Part shown: piece by piece, positions 8,286 to 11,772 of the stretch
Position numbering within the stretch: the stretch's first letter is position 1
Layout: each line of letters begins with the position of its first letter
NCBI GenBank assembly: GCA_016787375.1
Contig: JAEUUM010000597.1
Location: forward strand, 1 to 11,772
Reading direction: 5' to 3'
DNA: 11,772 bases
Source of the DNA: Saprospiraceae bacterium
GTDB lineage: Bacteria; Bacteroidota; Bacteroidia; Chitinophagales; Saprospiraceae
Translations under genes and position numbers: made by a program
Notes under the pieces: generated by a model
Seen by the model: the letters and a program-made list of their open reading frames with translations, nothing else
The model's database searches: none
Told to the model about the DNA's origin: nothing

Positions 8286-8352
8286 CAATTCGCGCATCAA
8301 TGTTTTAAAGTGCAATGGTATTTTGATTTGCATACTGTTCATTTTATTGGTT

Positions 8353-8373
8353 ACTATATGTTCCAAATATAGT
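8353..8373. repeat. Perfect 7-bp inverted repeat
   Basis: ACTATAT (8353-8359) and ATATAGT (8367-8373) flank the heptamer GTTCCAA. The size and spacing resemble a transcription-factor site, but at this AT content a 7-bp repeat can arise by chance. Confidence 0.45.
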
Positions 8374-8390
8374 TTTTTCCATTCATTCTT

Positions 8391-8433
8391 GTACAAATTA
8401 ATTGTAATTTTTTACATTCTAATTTGTTACAAT
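8391..8433. repeat. Nested inverted repeats (two alternative stems)
   Basis: CAAATTA (8394-8400) pairs with TAATTTG (8420-8426), extendable to GTA/TAC with a one-base bulge. Alternatively, the adjacent ATTGTAA (8401-8407) pairs with TTACAAT (8427-8433). The two stems are mutually exclusive in RNA, which could be a switch or simply chance in AT-rich DNA. Confidence 0.4.
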
Positions 8434-8477
8434 GTACCAATAAAGTAAAGGACTAAAAACAGGCTCAACTACTAATG

Positions 8478-8509
8478 ATCAAATTTGATTAATCAATATA
8501 TTAATCAAA
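8478..8509. repeat. Overlapping palindromes, possible hairpin downstream of FNT gene
   Basis: ATCAAATTTGAT (8478-8489) and TTGATTAATCAA (8485-8496) are overlapping perfect palindromes. TTTGATTAAT (8484-8493) also pairs with ATTAATCAAA (8500-8509) across six bases. On the minus strand this falls 48-80 bases past the FNT stop, so it could act as a weak 3' hairpin or as an operator. The half-sites recall TTGAT/ATCAA of Crp/FNR-type sites, but the spacing of two is not the usual four. Confidence 0.6.
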
Positions 8510-8557
8510 GAATTATTGATTGACAATCCTGAAGAACTTAATTGAATGAAACAATTT

Positions 8558-9385
8558 TTAAGGTTTTGTCGAACCACCTCGTTTATAGATGATGTAATAA
8601 ACAATAGCAACAAATACGCTACCACCAATTAGATTACCTGCTATAACCGGACCGAGGTTATTAAAAAATCCAGTCAAGCCAATTGTGTCAACACCTGAAA
8701 ATTCAGGATGATCTCCCTTAAGGAAAATGCCCATGATTATAAAGTACATATTTGCAATACTATGTTCAAAGCCAGCAGCTACAAAAGCGGAAACCGGTAA
8801 TATAATTGCAACAATTTTATCTAATACACTTCTTCCAGCAAAAGACATCCATACCGCTAAACAAACCAGGATATTGCATAACATCCCACTAAAGATCGCT
8901 TTTTCAGGCGATATTGAACATTTAGTCACAGCAATCTTTAGATATTGAGATTCGATCAGGCCATTGTTCATTTTCAAATGCCCTGAGTGATAAACTAAAA
9001 AGGCAATGATTATTGCACCAATAAAATTTGCACAGCATACAATGCCCCAGTTCTTGAGAACTTCAATAGTGGTAACTTTACCATCAGCCCAAGCCATTGC
9101 CAGCAAATTGTTACCGGTAAACAACTCCGCACCTGCCACCACCACCATGATAAGACCTAAAGAAAAACTTAGACCCCCTAAAATTCTGCCAGAGGCAAAA
9201 CCCAAATTGGGGTCTGAAACAACTAAAACATAGTACATGGCACCCAAACCTATAAAAACACCTGCCATTATCCCCAACATGATCATAGACAGAATTGGCA
9301 ATTGAACTTTTGTAACTCCTATTGAATCGACTCTATTGGCTATTTCTTTGGGCGAAAACGCATCAAAACCAAAAACTTCTTTCAT
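8558..9385 (-). CDS. Formate/nitrite transporter (FNT) family channel
   Basis: The protein is 275 residues from ATG 9385-9383 and is integral to the inner membrane. Six hydrophobic segments fit the FNT fold, which by family knowledge forms pentamers conducting small monovalent anions (formate, nitrite, hydrosulfide, lactate). Conserved marks visible: 'GAELFTGNNLLAMAW' for the broken helix and omega-loop region, 'CNILVCLAVWMSFAGRS', the pore-facing His208 in 'AGFEHSIANMYFI' (equivalent to FocA His209), and Lys155 before the third helix pair (compare FocA Lys156). The chosen ATG is preceded by AAAAAGG; an in-frame TTG at 9418 would add 11 residues ('MIDLLRKKAKV') and is less likely. The gene follows the SRPBCC gene after 70 bp on the same strand. 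The substrate cannot be read from the sequence, and no formate lyase or nitrite reductase gene is in the window. Confidence 0.93.
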   Translation of the reverse strand: MKEVFGFDAFSPKEIANRVDSIGVTKVQLPILSMIMLGIMAGVFIGLGAMYYVLVVSDPNLGFASGRILGGLSFSLGLIMVVVAGAELFTGNNLLAMAWADGKVTTIEVLKNWGIVCCANFIGAIIIAFLVYHSGHLKMNNGLIESQYLKIAVTKCSISPEKAIFSGMLCNILVCLAVWMSFAGRSVLDKIVAIILPVSAFVAAGFEHSIANMYFIIMGIFLKGDHPEFSGVDTIGLTGFFNNLGPVIAGNLIGGSVFVAIVYYIIYKRGGSTKP

Positions 9386-9393
9386 AACTTTTG

Positions 9394-9400
9394 CCTTTTT
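9394..9400 (-). promoter_or_regulatory. Shine-Dalgarno-like site deciding the FNT start
   Basis: The minus strand reads AAAAAGG, eight bases before ATG 9385-9383. It supports this ATG over the upstream in-frame TTG at 9418, which has only A/T-rich sequence with no purine-rich G-containing motif before it. Confidence 0.5.
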
Positions 9401-9455
9401 TCTGAGTAAATCTATCAAAAATCATTGAATTATCAGGCAAAATTTAAACTTCAAT

Positions 9456-9920
9456 TTACATTTTTCCAAAAAGCTCTTCTACCACTTTTACACGGTAATC
9501 AAAAATCTGTTTTAACTTATTTTTGATAAACAGAGTATTCATAATTTGTCCTATGATTCCAAGTGGCAGTACATACTGCACGACGTCTGTCATTTCTACA
9601 CCACCCTCAATTGCCTTGAATTTATGTTGATGATGCCATAATGAGTAGGGTCCAAACCGCTGTTCATCAATAAAATGCTCTTTGTCTTTTATATTTTTGA
9701 TTTCAGTAACCCAGGTCATGGGTATACCTAAAACGGGTTTCACCGTGTACACTATCAGCATCCCGCTAAACATTTCAATGTCCTTTACATCTGATTTGAT
9801 AACAAAACCCATTTCTTTTGGAGTAATTTTTCTCAGATTCTCTGGTCTTGAAAAAAACTGCCAAGCTTCATCCAATGATACCGGGATTTTTTGAATTCTC
9901 TCAAGTTTGTATACCTTCAT
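9456..9920 (-). CDS. SRPBCC-fold (START/polyketide cyclase-like) ligand-binding protein
   Basis: The protein is 154 residues from ATG 9920-9918, cytoplasmic, with no signal peptide. It matches the pattern of small stand-alone SRPBCC proteins of the COG4276 type: N-terminal 'SLDEAWQFFSRPENLRKITP' with 'MGF' next, then 'PVLGIPMTWVTEI', 'FIDEQRFGPYSLWHHQHKF', 'GGVEMTDVVQYVLPLG', and C-terminal 'IFDYRVKVVEELFG' for the long last helix. The fold encloses a hydrophobic ligand cavity; ligand and reaction are unknown for this group. An in-frame GTG at 9941 would add seven residues ('MFLKYTK'), but family members begin at the MK.Y.L segment, so the ATG was chosen. It precedes the FNT channel gene by 70 bp on the same strand and diverges from the redoxin gene. 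Confidence 0.9.
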   Translation of the reverse strand: MKVYKLERIQKIPVSLDEAWQFFSRPENLRKITPKEMGFVIKSDVKDIEMFSGMLIVYTVKPVLGIPMTWVTEIKNIKDKEHFIDEQRFGPYSLWHHQHKFKAIEGGVEMTDVVQYVLPLGIIGQIMNTLFIKNKLKQIFDYRVKVVEELFGKM

Positions 9921-10014
9921 TTTTGTATATTTTAGGAACACAATAATTTCTAACCCTAAAATGTTTAAAATTATTAGGAATTAAACCAAATAAGATTCAA
10001 ATTGTCCAATACAC
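9921..10014. promoter_or_regulatory. Divergent promoter region (SRPBCC/FNT versus redoxin/PHM)
   Basis: This 94-bp AT-rich spacer must carry start signals for both divergent units. I see no exact Bacteroidota TAnnTTTG element on either strand; the minus strand has TTATTTGG as a partial resemblance. No strong Shine-Dalgarno precedes either start. The assignment rests on gene orientation, not on a recognised motif. Confidence 0.45.
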
Positions 10015-10542
10015 ATGAAACTTAAAACGAAGTTAATTCTACTGACTTTCTTATTAGTACGGTTTATTTTTACTGCTCGCTTGGCATTAGCTCAGGATAG
10101 CCTTACGGTTTATGTGTTTTTGTCTGAGGAGTGTGTCATTAGTCAAAATTACACCGCCACCCTAAATCAATTAAATGTTGAATTTAAAGATAAAAGTATT
10201 GGCTTTATCGGATTGTTCCCAAACAATTGGTCAAATGATAGCACCATAATGGATTTTGCTCAAAAATACAATATTCATTTCAAGCTAAAAACAGATCACT
10301 TTAAAACCGTCCTTAAAAAAACAGGTGTAAGCATAACACCTGAGGCAGCAGTTTGGTCACATCATGATGAAAGATTGATTTATCGTGGAAGAATTGATAA
10401 TTTGTATGAAAGAATCGGGAGAAGAAGGCAAAACGCCACCACTTCAGAATTACGTGATGCACTGAACGGATGGTTAAAAGATAAAAATATTGCGTATTCA
10501 CAAACAAAAGCTGTGGGATGTTTTATAAATTTGAAGAATTAA
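10015..10542 (+). CDS. Exported redoxin/thioredoxin-like protein
   Basis: The protein is 175 residues. A signal peptide covers about 1-26 (hydrophobic run, ending ALAQ), so it is periplasmic. The thioredoxin-fold features are 'VYVFLSEECVISQNYTATLN' with Cys40 in a CxxS arrangement (Ser43 replaces a resolving Cys), the cis-Pro segment 'GVSITPEAAVW' (Pro109), and 'RGRIDN'. The C-terminal 'TKAVGCFI' carries Cys169, a motif typical of redoxin domains found next to or fused with cytochrome c and copper monooxygenase modules. The next gene encodes exactly those modules, beginning 11 bp after this stop, so the pair is likely one operon and one functional unit. Possible roles are handling of thiols or copper for the partner enzyme, or peroxide or disulfide chemistry; none is proven by the sequence. 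Confidence 0.9.
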   Translation: MKLKTKLILLTFLLVRFIFTARLALAQDSLTVYVFLSEECVISQNYTATLNQLNVEFKDKSIGFIGLFPNNWSNDSTIMDFAQKYNIHFKLKTDHFKTVLKKTGVSITPEAAVWSHHDERLIYRGRIDNLYERIGRRRQNATTSELRDALNGWLKDKNIAYSQTKAVGCFINLKN

Positions 10543-10553
10543 TACCAACCAAA

Positions 10554-11772
10554 ATGAAAAATCTACTTTTCCTGGTAATTGGAACATTGCTTTCGGTTAC
10601 AGTAAGGAGTCAAACACCCAACTTTTCTGAACACATTTCTCCCATTATATACAACAAATGTACTAAATGCCACAGACCAGGAGAAATTGGCCCTCAGGCA
10701 TTTACCAATTTTCAGCAAGTCTCTGATTGGGCACCCACCATCAAATATGTAACCGAGATTAGATATATGCCACCTTGGAAACCTGATGCTAATTATAGCC
10801 ATTTCATAGGTGAAAATTACTTAACTGATGCTGAAATTAAGTTGATCGCTGATTGGGTTGACGGTGGGTCACCACAAGGTGATCCTCTTAAAGAAGCCAA
10901 AATGCCAGATTTTCCAACCGGATCGCAATTGGGGAAACCAGATTTGGTCCTTTCATTTGCTAAGCACTATACAATCAAAAATACCAATACTGATGAGTAC
11001 AGGGTTTTCGTGTTACCAACCGGTTTAACAGAAGACAAAAATATTTCGGCAGTTGAAATGCGACCCGGCAATTTGAAGGCGGTGCACCATGCTTTGATGT
11101 CTTGGGACACCACAGGGCAAGCCAAAACACTTGACGAATCAACACCTGAATATGGTTTTACCAATTTTGGAGGATTTGGAGTAGACGGTGCAAATAACAG
11201 CCAGTATCCTGGCTATGTACCAGGCCAAAGAGCAAGGTTTTTCCCGGATGGAGTTGCTCAAAAAATGTATAAAAATTCCGATTTTTTGGTACAAGTCCAT
11301 TACGCACCTTCACCAATTGAACAAACAGATTCATCTTCTTTTAACATCTTCTTTTCAAAAAAACCGGTTCAGCGTTATGTTTACAACTATATAATGTTGC
11401 CTTATGACTTGGTTGACGGTCCTTTTTTGATTCCAAAAGAAAAAAAGAAAAGGTTTCATGGTGTATTAAATGTACCGTATAAAGTGAGTGTTTTTGCAAT
11501 ATGGCCTCATTGCCATTTGCTTGGAAGAGATTGGGAAGTATATGCAGTTCACCCCAACGGCGATACCACACGTATGATAAAAATTGATGATTGGGATTTC
11601 AAATGGCAAGGAGCATATTTATTTCCAAAATACCAGGTATTTGAGCCGGGTACCAAGATTCATGCTTTCTGTACCTATGATAATACTTCTTCAAACCCTT
11701 TGAATCCTAATAACCCACCAAAAGCTGTAACATGGGGTGAAAAAACTTCGGATGAAATGTATTACTTACCAC
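10554..11772 (+). CDS. Cytochrome c - copper type II (PHM-like) monooxygenase fusion, 3' end outside window
   Basis: The frame is open from ATG 10554 to the window edge (406 residues seen, no stop). The signal peptide is about 1-19. A c-type cytochrome domain follows at about 20-110: 'NKCTKCHRPGEIGP' gives the haem site Cys36-Cys39-His40, and 'MPPW' offers Met72 as axial ligand. A copper type II, ascorbate-dependent-monooxygenase-like region (about 130-406) shows candidates for every copper ligand of peptidylglycine alpha-hydroxylating monooxygenase: His178-His179 ('AVHHALMSWD') and His249 ('QVHY') for the first copper; His319 and His321 ('WPHCHLLG') and Met402 ('TSDEMYY') for the second. The segment 'NPNNPPKAVTWGEKTSDEM' is characteristic of bacterial homologues. 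By family knowledge PHM hydroxylates C-H bonds; here the natural substrate is unknown. The attached haem could replace ascorbate as electron donor (inference). It is coupled to the upstream redoxin gene. Confidence 0.92.
   Translation, partial: MKNLLFLVIGTLLSVTVRSQTPNFSEHISPIIYNKCTKCHRPGEIGPQAFTNFQQVSDWAPTIKYVTEIRYMPPWKPDANYSHFIGENYLTDAEIKLIADWVDGGSPQGDPLKEAKMPDFPTGSQLGKPDLVLSFAKHYTIKNTNTDEYRVFVLPTGLTEDKNISAVEMRPGNLKAVHHALMSWDTTGQAKTLDESTPEYGFTNFGGFGVDGANNSQYPGYVPGQRARFFPDGVAQKMYKNSDFLVQVHYAPSPIEQTDSSSFNIFFSKKPVQRYVYNYIMLPYDLVDGPFLIPKEKKKRFHGVLNVPYKVSVFAIWPHCHLLGRDWEVYAVHPNGDTTRMIKIDDWDFKWQGAYLFPKYQVFEPGTKIHAFCTYDNTSSNPLNPNNPPKAVTWGEKTSDEMYYLP

Larger units (their letters stand above)
7875..8557. 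other. 683-bp AT-rich gene-free region with inverted repeats
   Basis: This lies between the start of caspase copy B and the stop of the FNT channel gene, both on the minus strand. I find no credible gene: the longest starts give only peptides of about 15 residues (for example at 7993 and 8221). The part next to 7874 must hold the promoter of the caspase pair, but I see no exact TTG-N19-TAnnTTTG match. The half nearer the FNT gene holds several inverted repeats, listed separately. Neither strand shows a GC-rich hairpin followed by a T-run. Confidence 0.75.

Noticed and set aside
8478..8509. A Crp/FNR operator controlling the FNT gene
   Set aside because: Half-sites TTGAT/ATCAA are present but with a spacing of two instead of four, and the site lies beyond the stop codon of the FNT gene, not in front of its start.
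9386..9418. TTG start at 9418 for the FNT protein
   Set aside because: A downstream ATG with an AAAAAGG motif eight bases before it gives a length and N-terminus closer to the family.

Overview
The window looks like chromosomal DNA from a Bacteroidota bacterium (Flavobacteriia/Sphingobacteriia/Saprospiria-like; genus not resolvable). The first gene ends in a type IX secretion (T9SS) C-terminal sorting domain preceded by SprB-like repeats, which is a Bacteroidota hallmark. The DNA is AT-rich, coding starts mostly lack strong Shine-Dalgarno sequences, and the intergenic spacers are very AT-rich. No tRNA, rRNA, CRISPR array, transposase or integrase was seen.

Layout. (1) 1-2070 (+): the 3' part of a large secreted, T9SS-exported adhesin-like protein. 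It converges on the next gene across a strong bidirectional terminator (2083-2120). (2) 2137-2832 (-): a small multi-pass membrane protein whose C-terminal half resembles the pore module of two-TM potassium channels but lacks the TVGYG filter. (3) 3027-7874 (-): two tandem paralogues of about 805 residues, 12 bp apart. Each has a signal peptide, a caspase-like (peptidase C14/metacaspase-type) domain with an intact His/Cys dyad, a shared linker, and a C-terminal TPR array. (4) 7875-8557: a 683-bp AT-rich gene-free stretch with several perfect inverted repeats. (5) 8558-9920 (-): a formate/nitrite transporter (FNT) family channel behind a small SRPBCC-fold protein. (6) 10015-11772 (+): an exported redoxin-like protein followed after 11 bp by an exported cytochrome c / copper type II monooxygenase (PHM-like) fusion that runs off the window.

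How the genes may work together. The caspase-TPR pair is almost certainly one transcription unit (7874 to 3027). The channel-like gene lies 194 bp downstream on the same strand and may or may not belong to it. The SRPBCC and FNT genes probably form a second unit. The redoxin and cytochrome-PHM genes form a third, divergent one, and correspond to modules that act together on the periplasmic side. The most noteworthy locus is the duplicated, exported caspase-TPR pair. One copy carries a 4x7-bp tandem repeat between its signal peptide and catalytic domain, a canonical EF-hand-like loop and unusually high GC in its protease half; the other copy has none of these. Functions are inferred from motifs read by eye; no database search was possible.
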